Positions 11,200-21,315 of a DNA stretch of 64,000 bases are shown here, piece after piece. Each line of letters opens with the position of its first letter. Positions within the stretch are counted from its first letter, which is position 1. The stretch covers positions 1 through 64,000 of the forward strand of contig NZ_AP023423.1 of assembly GCF_021654335.1 (NCBI RefSeq), read 5' to 3'. Position numbers and translations under genes: made by a program. The DNA comes from Sideroxyarcus emersonii. Its GTDB lineage: Bacteria > Pseudomonadota > Gammaproteobacteria > Burkholderiales > Gallionellaceae. A model generated the notes under the pieces. That model had not been told where the DNA came from. It did not search any database and saw nothing but the letters and a program-made list of their open reading frames with translations.

Positions 11200-12129
11200 G
11201 TGAAGATCATTTTTGCAGGGACACCGCAGTTCGCCGCCGAAGCATTGGCCGCGCTGATGAAAAAACACCAGATCGTTGCGGTGCTTAGCCAGCCGGACCG
11301 ACCTTCGGGACGCGGCATGCACCTTACCCCCAGCCCGGTAAAACAACTGGCATTGCAGCACGGCTTGAAAGTGATGCAGCCAGGCACCCTGAAGATGGAA
11401 GAGGCCCAGCGGTCAATAGCCGAACTTGATGCCGAGGTGATGGTAGTCGCTGCCTATGGCCTGATACTGCCAAAAGCGGTTCTGCAGATTCCCCGCTACG
11501 GCTGCCTCAACATCCATGCTTCGCTGTTGCCGCGCTGGCGCGGGGCCGCACCTATCCAGCGGGCAATCCTGGCCGGCGACGCCGAGACCGGTATTACCGT
11601 CATGCAAATGGACGAAGGCCTCGATACCGGCGACATGCTGCTGAAAAGATCGTGCCCCATCGAACCTGGCGATACGGCGCAGACCCTGCACGACAAACTC
11701 GCCGGGCTTGGCGCACAATGCATCCTTGAGGCCCTGCATCGCCTGGAAAGCGGCCAGCTGCTGCCCGAGCCGCAGGATGCGCAGCAGGCGACCTATGCCG
11801 CCAAGCTGACCAAAATCGAAGCGCAACTGGACTGGCGACTGGATGCTGCGCAACTTGAGCGTGCGATTCGCGGATATTTCCCTTTCCCGGTCGCCACCGC
11901 GCTGTTTGGAGAAACGCCGATCAAGATACTGCGTGCGCACATAGCCGAAGGAAATGGCGCGCCAGCCGGAACCGTCGTTGCAGTGGATAAACAGTATATC
12001 CAGGTCGCATGCGGCGACGGTACGCTGGCGCTGGAAGTTTTGCAAAAACCGGGCGGCAAGGCACTGCCCGTTGCGCAATTCCTGCAAGGTTTTCCCATCA
12101 AGGTCGGCTACCGCTTCAAAGCAGGCTGA
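11200..12129 (+). CDS. fmt: Methionyl-tRNA formyltransferase
   Basis: Fmt formylates methionyl-initiator tRNA using 10-formyltetrahydrofolate. The 309-residue protein starts with GTG (MKIIFAGTPQFAAEAL), the typical N-terminus, 9 bp after def. The catalytic segment LNIHASLLPRWRGAAPIQRAI contains the conserved Asn, His and the SLLPxWRGAAPI signature, with GITVMQMDEGLDTGDML after it. The C-terminal about 100 residues form the tRNA-contacting OB-like domain. Length agrees with E. coli Fmt (315). Confidence 0.97.
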   Translation: MKIIFAGTPQFAAEALAALMKKHQIVAVLSQPDRPSGRGMHLTPSPVKQLALQHGLKVMQPGTLKMEEAQRSIAELDAEVMVVAAYGLILPKAVLQIPRYGCLNIHASLLPRWRGAAPIQRAILAGDAETGITVMQMDEGLDTGDMLLKRSCPIEPGDTAQTLHDKLAGLGAQCILEALHRLESGQLLPEPQDAQQATYAAKLTKIEAQLDWRLDAAQLERAIRGYFPFPVATALFGETPIKILRAHIAEGNGAPAGTVVAVDKQYIQVACGDGTLALEVLQKPGGKALPVAQFLQGFPIKVGYRFKAG

Positions 12130-12131
12130 CC

Positions 12132-13406
12132 ATGCAGCGCATCCAACTCGAAGCGGCAAAAGCGGTGGGCAAGGTAGTACGTGACGGCCGCAACCTTACT
12201 CAGGTGCTGGGCGAGACCCTGCGCAAGCAGTCCAGTCTCAATGCGCAAGAAAAAGGAGCGCTGCAAGACCTGTGCTACGGCACGCTTCGTTATTATGCGC
12301 GCCTGAATTTCATCCTGGATAACCTGCTGCAGCGACGCGTGCAGGAAACCCCCTTGCGCTGCCTGCTGCTGGTTGCGCTCTATCAGCTGCAGCACACCAG
12401 GGCGGGGCAATATGCCATCGTCGACCAGGCAGTGAACGCCGCCAAACTGTTCAATCCGGCAGCCAGCGGACTGGTGAATGCGGTATTGCGCAATTTTCTG
12501 CGCAGGCAACCGGCGTTGCTGGAGGCTGCCGACCAGAACGAGGAAAGCCGCTACGCATATCCGCAGTGGTGGATCGATACGCTCAAACGGCAATATGGCG
12601 AACAGGCCGCGGCCATACTGGCAGCCGGAAACGAACATCCACCCATGACCTTGCGCGTCAATGTGCGCCATACGAACGCAACCGAATATCAATCGCTGCT
12701 TGCCAGCCAAGGCATCGCGGCACAGATCGTCGGCCCGGTCGCACTGAAGCTGGAGCGGCCGATCCCCGTTGAGCGTTTGCCCAACTTCGAAGAGGGGTGG
12801 GTCTCGGTACAGGATGGGGGGGCGCAACAGGCGGCCTACCTGCTGGATGTGCGGGATGGAATGCATGTACTGGACGCCTGCGCGGCGCCCGGCGGCAAGA
12901 CCGCGCACCTGCTGGAATCCGCGGATATCGATCTGGTGGCGTTGGACAAGGAGGAAGAGCGACTGCAGCGCGTGCACCAGAACCTGCAGCGCCTGCATCT
13001 GGATGCCCGGGTGGTTTGCGGCGATGCCGCCACACCGGAAGCATGGTGGGACGGCAGACCGTTCCAGCGGATCCTGGCCGATGTTCCGTGTTCGGCCTCC
13101 GGTGTGGTGCGCCGCCATCCCGACATCAAATGGCTGCGCCGACCGGAGGATATCGAAAGTTTTGCGGCACAGCAGGCACAGATACTGGAATCACTGTGGT
13201 TGCTGCTGGCAGGAGATGGTAAATTGCTCTATGCGACCTGCTCGGTGTTTGCGCGCGAGAACCAGCAGGTGATCGACGCGTTCCTGTCGCGACACGGCGA
13301 GGCAACGCGGATTGCGCTGTCCGCAACAGGCATGACGGACGGGCAGTTATTGCCAAACGAAGAGCATGACGGGTTCTTTTATGCATTGCTGCACAAACAA
13401 GCTTGA
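12132..13406 (+). CDS. rsmB: 16S rRNA m5C967 methyltransferase RsmB
   Basis: RsmB (Sun) methylates cytosine 967 of 16S rRNA. The 424-residue protein has an N-terminal NusB-like RNA-binding domain (about 1-140) and a SAM-dependent Rossmann methyltransferase domain with DACAAPGGKTAHLLE, the PC motif in DVPCSASGVVRRHPDIKWLR and the catalytic-cysteine motif ATCSVF. The start MQRIQLEAAKAVGKVV lies 2 bp after the fmt stop; a longer reading frame upstream overlaps fmt and is not supported. def-fmt-rsmB is a widely conserved order. The 3' end overlaps the DUF4390 gene by 41 bp. Confidence 0.96.
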   Translation: MQRIQLEAAKAVGKVVRDGRNLTQVLGETLRKQSSLNAQEKGALQDLCYGTLRYYARLNFILDNLLQRRVQETPLRCLLLVALYQLQHTRAGQYAIVDQAVNAAKLFNPAASGLVNAVLRNFLRRQPALLEAADQNEESRYAYPQWWIDTLKRQYGEQAAAILAAGNEHPPMTLRVNVRHTNATEYQSLLASQGIAAQIVGPVALKLERPIPVERLPNFEEGWVSVQDGGAQQAAYLLDVRDGMHVLDACAAPGGKTAHLLESADIDLVALDKEEERLQRVHQNLQRLHLDARVVCGDAATPEAWWDGRPFQRILADVPCSASGVVRRHPDIKWLRRPEDIESFAAQQAQILESLWLLLAGDGKLLYATCSVFARENQQVIDAFLSRHGEATRIALSATGMTDGQLLPNEEHDGFFYALLHKQA

Positions 13407-14010
13407 TCGGTTGCATCGTGCGGCCTGGGTGATCTGCCTGTGGCTGTGCGCGGCTGCCGCCAGTGCGGAAGGCATTTCCATCAACAAGGCCGAAGCGCGC
13501 CTGACAGAGGAAGGCTATCAGCTGTCCGCTGACTACGACATCCAGCTTTCCCATACGGTCGAGACCGCGTTGCAGCACGGTGTTACCCTGTATTTCATCA
13601 GCGAACTGTCGATCAATCGCTCGCGCTGGTACTGGCTGGATACCGAAGTGATCCGGGACGAGCAGACGGCCAAGCTTTCATTCAATGCACTTACCCAGCA
13701 ATACCGCATCACGCGCGGTTCGCTGTTCCAAAGTTTCAGCGAGCTGAAAGATGCCCTCACCGTGCTGGGGCACCAGATTGCCCCCCCTGTTCCGGTTGCA
13801 TTGCTGGACAAGAACGGCGGCGGTTATTTTTCGCGGCTGCTGAAAAAGGGAAGCGACTGCTGTTCGGCCGTTGCGCAGATGCGACTGGATGTGACGCAAC
13901 TGCCCAAGCCGCTGCAGGTGAATGCGCTCACCAACGAGGACTGGAACCTGAAATCCGAGCCATACCGCTGGGTTCTGAGTCCCGACGCTGAAAAGGCACT
14001 CCAGCCATGA
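13366..14010 (+). CDS. DUF4390 secreted protein
   Basis: This 214-residue protein matches the betaproteobacterial DUF4390 family found between rsmB and NtrY-type kinases. It has a signal-peptide-like N-terminus (LHRAAWVICLWLCAAAASA) followed by a beta-rich region with YDIQLSHTVETALQHGVTLYF and RYRWVLSPDAEKALQP-like termini, so it is probably periplasmic. An alternative ATG at 13381 would shorten it by five residues. The gene overlaps rsmB at its 5' end and overlaps the kinase by ATGA, which suggests coupled translation and a role linked to the two-component system. No enzymatic motif is visible. Confidence 0.85.
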   Translation: MTGSFMHCCTNKLDRLHRAAWVICLWLCAAAASAEGISINKAEARLTEEGYQLSADYDIQLSHTVETALQHGVTLYFISELSINRSRWYWLDTEVIRDEQTAKLSFNALTQQYRITRGSLFQSFSELKDALTVLGHQIAPPVPVALLDKNGGGYFSRLLKKGSDCCSAVAQMRLDVTQLPKPLQVNALTNEDWNLKSEPYRWVLSPDAEKALQP

Positions 14011-16145
14011 AGTACCTGGTCATTTTCAGCGGGATCGCCGGCGCGGTGCTGCTTTACCTGTTGTCGAGCGCCAGCGCCAACACGGATCTGTTCTCGCACA
14101 ACTATTATTTTCTGCTGGCGATGACGGGGGTGCTGGCACTCGGATTGACCGGGCTGGTGGCATCGCAGATATGGCAGTTGCGCATCAAACTCAAGCAAAA
14201 GATATATGGGGCAAAGCTGACCTTGCGCCTGGTGCTGATTTTTTCCGTGATCGCCATCCTGCCGGGATTCCTGGTCTACGCGGTATCGGTACAGTTCCTC
14301 AGCAAGAGTATCGAGTCATGGTTCGATGTGCGCGTGGAAAAAGCGCTGGAAGGCGGCCTGCATCTGGGCCGCAGCTCGCTGGAAAACGGCCTGGTGGAAC
14401 TGGGCAAGAAAGGGCGCCTGGTCGCCATGATCCTGACCGAGCAGGATTCGCAGAGGCACAACCAGACGTTATCGAAGCTGGTGGAAGAAGGCGGCGCGCA
14501 GGAAGCGGCCGTGTATGGCAGCAAGGGGCAGTTGCTGGCCTACGCGAACAGCCAAAGCAGGAAGGAAACGGAAAGACCGTCGCCGGAGATGTTGCGCGAG
14601 GCGTGGGAAAAAGGCGGCTACAGCATGGTCGAGGTCCTGCCGGACGACCAACTTGCCTTGCGCGTACTGATCCCGATGAAATCGCCGCTTTGGAGGGATG
14701 GTCCGAGGACGCTGCAATTCATGCAGCCGGTCCCCAGGCAGATCGCCGAAGATGCCGAAACGGTGCAGGCGGTATACCGCGACTACCAGGAGCTGTCGTT
14801 GTCCAGGCTTGGGTTGAAACGTTTGTATGGCGTTACGCTTACCTTGTCATTGCTGATAGTCCTGCTCAGTGTCGGTTCGGTGGCGTTCTATCTGAGCGAG
14901 CAGCTCAGCGCCCCGCTGGCTGCCCTGGCCGCAGGGACGCTGGCGGTATCGCAGGGCGATTTCAGCGGCAACTATCCGGTTCAAAGCAGCGACGAGCTGG
15001 GTGCGCTGACCGGGCTGTTCAACCAGATGACCAATTACCTGGCGGACGCAAAGCGGAAGGGCGAGCAGCAGCAATTGCAGGTGGAGAATGCCAAGGTCTA
15101 TCTGGAAAGCGTGCTGGCCCATCTCTCATCGGGTGTTCTGGTGGTGGATGCACGGCATCGGCTGCGGTCCTCCAATCCCAGTGCGAATCAGATACTGGGC
15201 ATACCGCTGCAGGAGATGGAAGGCCACACCCTGCCCGAGATCGCAGCCAGACACGTCTTGCTGCGCTCGTTCATCGATACGGTGATGCAGGGTTTCGAGG
15301 AATCGTCGCAATATGAATGGAGACAGCAGATCGAGCGCATGAGCAAAAGCGGCGACCAGATCCTGCTGCTGCGGGGGACGCGGCTGTCCACCATGGAGGA
15401 GGACAACAGCTTTGTGGTGGTGTTCGACGATATCACCCACCTGCTGCAAGCCGAACGACAGGCGGCCTGGGGCGAGGTAGCGCGGCGGCTGGCGCACGAG
15501 ATCAAAAACCCGCTTACGCCGATACAACTCTCGGCAGAACGCCTCCAGCACAAGCTGCTGGGCAAGCTGGACGACCAGGACACGCAACTCGTGCAACGCG
15601 CTACCCAGACCATCGTCAGCCAGGTCGGGGCGATGAAAAACATGGTCACCGAATTTGCCAACTATGCGCGCGCGCCTGCCGCGCGGATGGTGCAGCTCGA
15701 TATGCACCAGCTGCTGAACGAGGTGATGGGCCTGTACGAAGCCAACAGCAGCCCGATCGCCCTTCGGTTCGGTGCCGAGCGTACCTTGCTGAACGGCGAT
15801 GCCACCCGCCTGCGTCAGGTGATCCACAACCTGCTGCAGAACGCGCACGATGCGTTGCAACAGACCGAGCATCCGCAAATCGTCCTGTCTACGGAGAACA
15901 CCCCCGATAATGCCCTGAAACTGACGGTACGCGACAACGGCAGCGGCATTCCGGAGCACATGCTGGGAAGGCTGTTCGAACCCTACATGACGACCAAACA
16001 GCGAGGAACCGGCCTGGGTCTGGCGATTGTGAAAAAGATCGTGGAAGAGCACGGCGGAAAAATAACCATAGAAAGCCAGCCCGGGGCTGGTACAAGTGTG
16101 AACGTTATCCTGCCCCTGGCGGCAACAGAAACGGAGATGGTGTGA
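14007..16145 (+). CDS. ntrY: NtrY-like membrane sensor histidine kinase
   Basis: This 712-residue kinase has N-terminal hydrophobic segments (about 1-30, 32-55 and 75-100), a periplasmic or extracytoplasmic loop, another membrane segment near 275-300 (LTLSLLIVLLSVGSVAFYL), then a HAMP region, a PAS domain (about 365-480), a HisKA domain with the phosphoacceptor in RRLAHEIKNPLTPIQLSAE, and an ATPase domain with N box (HNLLQNAHDAL), G1 (DNGSGIP) and G2 (GTGLGLAIVKK). This is the NtrY architecture, linked elsewhere to nitrogen or envelope and redox signalling. The stop codon overlaps the start of the response regulator by one base (TGATG). Confidence 0.92.
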   Translation: MKYLVIFSGIAGAVLLYLLSSASANTDLFSHNYYFLLAMTGVLALGLTGLVASQIWQLRIKLKQKIYGAKLTLRLVLIFSVIAILPGFLVYAVSVQFLSKSIESWFDVRVEKALEGGLHLGRSSLENGLVELGKKGRLVAMILTEQDSQRHNQTLSKLVEEGGAQEAAVYGSKGQLLAYANSQSRKETERPSPEMLREAWEKGGYSMVEVLPDDQLALRVLIPMKSPLWRDGPRTLQFMQPVPRQIAEDAETVQAVYRDYQELSLSRLGLKRLYGVTLTLSLLIVLLSVGSVAFYLSEQLSAPLAALAAGTLAVSQGDFSGNYPVQSSDELGALTGLFNQMTNYLADAKRKGEQQQLQVENAKVYLESVLAHLSSGVLVVDARHRLRSSNPSANQILGIPLQEMEGHTLPEIAARHVLLRSFIDTVMQGFEESSQYEWRQQIERMSKSGDQILLLRGTRLSTMEEDNSFVVVFDDITHLLQAERQAAWGEVARRLAHEIKNPLTPIQLSAERLQHKLLGKLDDQDTQLVQRATQTIVSQVGAMKNMVTEFANYARAPAARMVQLDMHQLLNEVMGLYEANSSPIALRFGAERTLLNGDATRLRQVIHNLLQNAHDALQQTEHPQIVLSTENTPDNALKLTVRDNGSGIPEHMLGRLFEPYMTTKQRGTGLGLAIVKKIVEEHGGKITIESQPGAGTSVNVILPLAATETEMV

Positions 16146-16789
16146 TGGCTACAAAAGAGATCCTGGTGGTTGACGATGAGGTGGGCATCCGCGAGTTGCT
16201 CTCCGAAATCCTGTTCGATGAGGGCTACCGCATACATCTGGCGGAGAACGCAGAGCAGGCACGGAAGTTTCGCGCCAACCATGCCCCCGACCTGGTGCTG
16301 CTGGATATCTGGATGCCGGATACCGATGGTCTGACACTGCTCAAGGAATGGGTCGAGCAAAAGCTGCTTACCATGCCGGTGATCATGATGTCCGGACATG
16401 GCACGATCGAGACCGCGATGGAGGCGATGCGCATCGGTGCGTCGGACTTTTTAGAGAAGCCCATCGCCTTGCAGAAATTGCTGGCGACGGTGGCCAAGGC
16501 CATTCAACAAGGCGTTCCCGCCGCAGTGCCAGTCCAGCACCAGCCGGAAGCCGCCCAGGCCGAAAGCAATAAAGACGGTTGCATACAGACATCTTTGCCG
16601 TTAGATTTGCCCTTGCGCGAGGCGAGGGAGCATTTCGACAGCCTGTACTTCAACTATCAGATGAAAAAAGAGAATGGGAACATCTCGCGCATCGCCGAGA
16701 AGGCAGGCATAGAACGCACCCATCTTTACCGAAAACTCAAACAATTGGGGATAAAACCCCTTAAAAAGGGTTCAGGCGAACATCAATAG
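16145..16789 (+). CDS. Short NtrX-like response regulator (REC plus Fis HTH)
   Basis: This 214-residue protein has an N-terminal receiver domain (VVDDEVGIREL acidic pair, phosphoacceptor Asp in LLDIWMPDTDGL, KP in FLEKPIAL) and ends with a Fis-type helix-turn-helix (ISRIAEKAGIERTHLYRKLKQLGI). It has no AAA+ sigma54-interaction domain: there is no Walker A or GAFTGA motif between the two. Canonical NtrX is about 450 residues. It is coupled to the upstream NtrY-like kinase. A GTG at 16142 could add one residue. It probably acts as a conventional DNA-binding regulator rather than a sigma54 activator. Confidence 0.88.
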   Translation: MATKEILVVDDEVGIRELLSEILFDEGYRIHLAENAEQARKFRANHAPDLVLLDIWMPDTDGLTLLKEWVEQKLLTMPVIMMSGHGTIETAMEAMRIGASDFLEKPIALQKLLATVAKAIQQGVPAAVPVQHQPEAAQAESNKDGCIQTSLPLDLPLREAREHFDSLYFNYQMKKENGNISRIAEKAGIERTHLYRKLKQLGIKPLKKGSGEHQ

Positions 16790-16811
16790 TCCGAACGGGC
16801 CTGCGCTTGGG

Positions 16812-16840
16812 GGCTTGCCGTTGTTGCCCAACGGCAAGCC
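16812..16840. terminator. Strong hairpin after the response regulator
   Basis: An 11-bp perfect stem GGCTTGCCGTT / AACGGCAAGCC with a 7-base loop lies 22 bp after the stop codon and before the tkt promoter region. It has no T run, so intrinsic termination is uncertain. Confidence 0.45.
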
Positions 16841-16915
16841 GTTAAGGCATAATCGGCGCCTTTCGTTGCAAAAATAATTCAGTTTTTATTAGGGATGTTT
16901 TTAGGAGGCAGGAAA

Positions 16916-18934
16916 ATGGCTGCGGCACGTAATGTAACCCCCCCGAAATTCAATGACATCACCGGCGCGATCCGCATGCTGGCGGTGGATGCCGTACAAA
17001 AGGCCAATTCCGGTCACCCTGGTGCGCCGATGGGCATGGCAGAAATCGCCGAGGTGCTGTGGAACCATCACCTGCGACACAACCCCGCCAACCCCAAGTG
17101 GGCTGACCGCGACCGTTTTGTGCAATCCAACGGCCACGGTTCGATGCTGATCTATGCATTGTTGCACCTGACCGGCTATGACCTGCCTATCGATGAGCTG
17201 AAGCGTTTCCGCCAGATGCACTCCAAGACACCGGGCCATCCTGAGTATGGCTACACCGTCGGCGTCGAAACGACCACCGGTCCGCTGGGCCAGGGCATCA
17301 CCAACGCAGTCGGCATGGCGATGGCCGAGAAGTTGCTGGCCAACGAGTTCAACAAGCCGGGACATGAGATCGTCAACCACCATACTTATGTATTCATGGG
17401 CGACGGCTGCATGATGGAAGGCATTTCGCACGAAGCTTGCGCACTTGCCGGCACCTGGGGCTTGGGCAAGCTGATCGCCTTCTGGGACGACAACAACATC
17501 TCCATCGACGGCCATATCGACGGCTGGTATACCGACGACACCGCCAAGCGCTTCGAGGCCTACGGCTGGCATGTCATCGCCGACGTGCAGGGTCACGACC
17601 CGGACGAGATCAATAAAGCCATCGTTGCGGCCAAGGCTGTCACCGACAAGCCGACGCTGATCTGCTGCAAGACCATCATCGGTGTCGGTTCCCCGAACAA
17701 GGCCGGCACGCACGACGTGCACGGCGCCGCGCTGGGCGATGCCGAAGTGCAGGCGACCCGCGAGCACATCGGCTGGAAATATCCCCCGTTCGAGATTCCC
17801 AAGCATGTGTACGAGGCATGGGATGCGCGCACCAAGGGCGAAGGCCTGGAAAAGCTGTGGAACAACAAGTTCGCCGAGTACAAGAAGGCCTTCCCGAAGG
17901 AAGCCGCAGAGTTCGAGCGCCGCATGAACGGCGACCTGCCGGCCAACTGGGCCGAACATGCCGCCAAGGCCATCGCCGCAGTGAATGAAAAGGGCGAGAC
18001 CATCGCCACCCGCAAGGCTTCGCAAAACTCGATCAATGCGCTGGTTCCGGCACTGCCAGAGTTTTTGGGCGGCTCCGCCGACCTGACCGGTTCCAACCTG
18101 ACCAACTGGACAGGCGCACATCACGTTTCCGGCAAGAAGCCCGGCAACTACATCAGCTACGGCGTGCGCGAATTCGGCATGTCGCACATCATGAACGGCA
18201 TGTCCCTGCACGGCGGCCTGCTGCCGTTCGGTGGCACCTTCCTGATGTTCTCCGAATATGCACGTAACGCCTTGCGCATGTCGGCCTTGATGAAACAGCG
18301 CGTGATCTACGTGTACACCCACGACTCCATCGGTCTGGGCGAAGACGGCCCGACTCACCAGCCGGTCGAGCAGACCACCACGCTGCGCTACATTCCCAAT
18401 ATGGACACCTGGCGTCCATGCGACACCGTCGAGTCGATGGTTTCCTGGGTAAGCGCGGTCGAGCGCAAGACCGGCCCGTCTTCCTTGATCTTCAGCCGCC
18501 AGAACCTGGCTTTCCAGAAGCGCGACGCGAAGCAGATCGAGAATATCCGCAAGGGTGGCTACATCCTGTCGGAAGCCGCGGGTGGCAAGCCGCAAGCCAT
18601 CATCATTGCAACGGGTTCCGAAGTGGACCTGGCAATGAAGGCCCAGGCCGCACTGGCCGCGGAAGGTATCAATGTGCGCGTGGTGTCGATGCCATCGACC
18701 AATGTGTTCGATCGGCAGGATCAGGCCTACAAGGACAGCGTGTTGCCCAAGGGCATCAAGCGTGTGGCCGTCGAGGCCGGCGTGACCGGTTTCTGGTACA
18801 AATATGTCGGTCTTGAAGGCGCCGTGATCGGCATGGACTGCTTTGGCGAATCCGCACCGGCACCCGAGTTGTTCAAGCACTTCGGCTTCACGGTGGAAAA
18901 CGTCGTTGGTACAGTAAAGAAAGTGATTGGCTAA
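16916..18934 (+). CDS. tkt: Transketolase
   Basis: Transketolase moves two-carbon units in the Calvin cycle and pentose phosphate pathway using thiamine diphosphate. The 672-residue protein has the TPP motif beginning [13 protein letters not shown], the pyrimidine-domain region [16 protein letters not shown] and a C-terminal transketolase domain. The start at 16916 (MAAARN) has AGGAGG at 16903-16908 with a 7-base spacer; an upstream ATG at 16895 lies before that ribosome-binding site and is unlikely. It is the first of five collinear central-carbon genes (tkt-gap-pgk-pyk-fba). Since cbbM follows, the main role is probably ribulose bisphosphate regeneration. Confidence 0.97.
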   Translation: MAAARNVTPPKFNDITGAIRMLAVDAVQKANSGHPGAPMGMAEIAEVLWNHHLRHNPANPKWADRDRFVQSNGHGSMLIYALLHLTGYDLPIDELKRFRQMHSKTPGHPEYGYTVGVETTTGPLGQGITNAVGMAMAEKLLANEFNKPGHEIVNHHTYVFMGDGCMMEGISHEACALAGTWGLGKLIAFWDDNNISIDGHIDGWYTDDTAKRFEAYGWHVIADVQGHDPDEINKAIVAAKAVTDKPTLICCKTIIGVGSPNKAGTHDVHGAALGDAEVQATREHIGWKYPPFEIPKHVYEAWDARTKGEGLEKLWNNKFAEYKKAFPKEAAEFERRMNGDLPANWAEHAAKAIAAVNEKGETIATRKASQNSINALVPALPEFLGGSADLTGSNLTNWTGAHHVSGKKPGNYISYGVREFGMSHIMNGMSLHGGLLPFGGTFLMFSEYARNALRMSALMKQRVIYVYTHDSIGLGEDGPTHQPVEQTTTLRYIPNMDTWRPCDTVESMVSWVSAVERKTGPSSLIFSRQNLAFQKRDAKQIENIRKGGYILSEAAGGKPQAIIIATGSEVDLAMKAQAALAAEGINVRVVSMPSTNVFDRQDQAYKDSVLPKGIKRVAVEAGVTGFWYKYVGLEGAVIGMDCFGESAPAPELFKHFGFTVENVVGTVKKVIG

Positions 18935-18953
18935 GCGCCAAGACGCGACCTGG

Positions 18954-18988
18954 CTGCCGCGGGACCACCGGGAATGGTCCCGCGGCAG
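18954..18988. terminator. 13-bp perfect hairpin between tkt and gap
   Basis: The stem CTGCCGCGGGACC / GGTCCCGCGGCAG with a 9-base loop starts 20 bp after the tkt stop. No T tract follows on either strand, so it may stabilise the 3' end or attenuate rather than terminate fully. Confidence 0.5.
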
Positions 18989-19000
18989 TTCATGGAATAG

Positions 19001-20050
<1,050 letters not shown>

Positions 20051-20061
20051 TTCGTTTCGAT

Positions 20062-20088
20062 AAAGGGCTGGCGCATGCCAGCCCTTTT
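20062..20088 (+). terminator. Rho-independent terminator after gap
   Basis: The stem AAAGGGCTGGC / GCCAGCCCTTT around GCAT is followed by a short T run. It lies 12 bp after the gap stop and about 30 bp before pgk, so gap may be expressed partly separately from pgk-pyk. Confidence 0.75.
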
Positions 20089-20118
20089 AGCTTTAAGTCT
20101 GCAACCAAGGAAAAAATC

Positions 20119-21300
20119 ATGTCCGTTATCAAAATGACCGACCTGGATCTCAAGGGCAAACGCGTCCTGATCCGCTCCGACCTCAATGTGCCCGTCAAAG
20201 ACGGCAAGGTCACCTCCGATGCACGTATCACCGCATCCATGGCCACCATCAATGCCGCGCTGAAAGCCGGTGCAAAAGTGATGGTGACATCCCACCTCGG
20301 CCGCCCCGAAGAAGGCGTGTTCTCGGAAGAGAACTCGCTCAAGCCGGTGGCCGATACCATCGCCAACAAGCTGGGCAAGCCCGTGCGCCTGATCCGCGAC
20401 TGGACCGATGGCGGTTTCAACGTTGCCGAAGGCGAGCTGGTGCTGCTGGAGAACTGCCGCTTCAACAAGGGCGAGAAGAAGAGCAACGACGAACTGTCGA
20501 AGAAATATGCCGCCCTGTGCGACGTATTCGTGATGGATGCCTTCGGTACCGCGCACCGTGCAGAAGCCTCCACGCACGGCGTGGCTAAGTTCGCACCCGT
20601 TGCAGCTGCAGGCATCCTGCTTACCGAAGAGCTGGAAGCGTTGAGCAAGGCCTTGCTGAATCCGGCCCGTCCGATGGTCGCCATCGTCGGCGGTTCGAAG
20701 GTGTCGACCAAGCTGACCGTGCTCGAATCGCTGTCCGAGAAGTGCGAACAGCTGGTGGTCGGCGGCGGCATTGCCAACACCTTCCTGAAAGCGGTCGGCA
20801 AGAATGTCGGCAAGTCGCTGTGTGAAGACGACCTCGTCCCGACCGCACAGGCGCTGATCGAAAAAATGAAACAACGCGGCGCTAACATCCCCATCGCGGT
20901 GGATGTGGTGGTCGGCAAGAAGTTCGATGCCAACGAACCTGCCGTGCTGAAGGACGCCGGCGATGTGGCTGACGACGACATGATCTTCGACATCGGTCCC
21001 AAGTCCGCACAGGAACTGGCCGACATCATCATGAAGGCGGGCACTGTGGTCTGGAACGGACCGGTCGGGGTATTCGAGTTCGACCAGTTCGGGGAAGGCA
21101 CCAAGGCCATCGCCAAGGCTATCGCCGAAACCAGCGCATTCACCCTGGCCGGCGGCGGCGACACCATTGCGGCGATCCAGAAGTACGACATCTACGACAA
21201 GGTGTCCTACATCTCCACCGCAGGCGGTGCGTTCCTGGAATTCCTCGAAGGCAAGACATTGCCAGCGGTTGAAATTCTGGAGCAACGCGCCAGGCAATAA
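20119..21300 (+). CDS. pgk: Phosphoglycerate kinase
   Basis: Pgk transfers phosphate between 3-phosphoglycerate and ATP; in carbon fixation it works toward 1,3-bisphosphoglycerate. The 393-residue protein has the substrate-binding segments [29 protein letters not shown] and [12 protein letters not shown]-like, the hinge [10 protein letters not shown], and the nucleotide-binding loop [10 protein letters not shown] followed by GGGDT. Length is normal (E. coli 387). It lies 15 bp before pyk, and the two are probably cotranscribed. Confidence 0.97.
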   Translation: MSVIKMTDLDLKGKRVLIRSDLNVPVKDGKVTSDARITASMATINAALKAGAKVMVTSHLGRPEEGVFSEENSLKPVADTIANKLGKPVRLIRDWTDGGFNVAEGELVLLENCRFNKGEKKSNDELSKKYAALCDVFVMDAFGTAHRAEASTHGVAKFAPVAAAGILLTEELEALSKALLNPARPMVAIVGGSKVSTKLTVLESLSEKCEQLVVGGGIANTFLKAVGKNVGKSLCEDDLVPTAQALIEKMKQRGANIPIAVDVVVGKKFDANEPAVLKDAGDVADDDMIFDIGPKSAQELADIIMKAGTVVWNGPVGVFEFDQFGEGTKAIAKAIAETSAFTLAGGGDTIAAIQKYDIYDKVSYISTAGGAFLEFLEGKTLPAVEILEQRARQ

Positions 21301-21315
21301 CTAACTAGGAATCTC

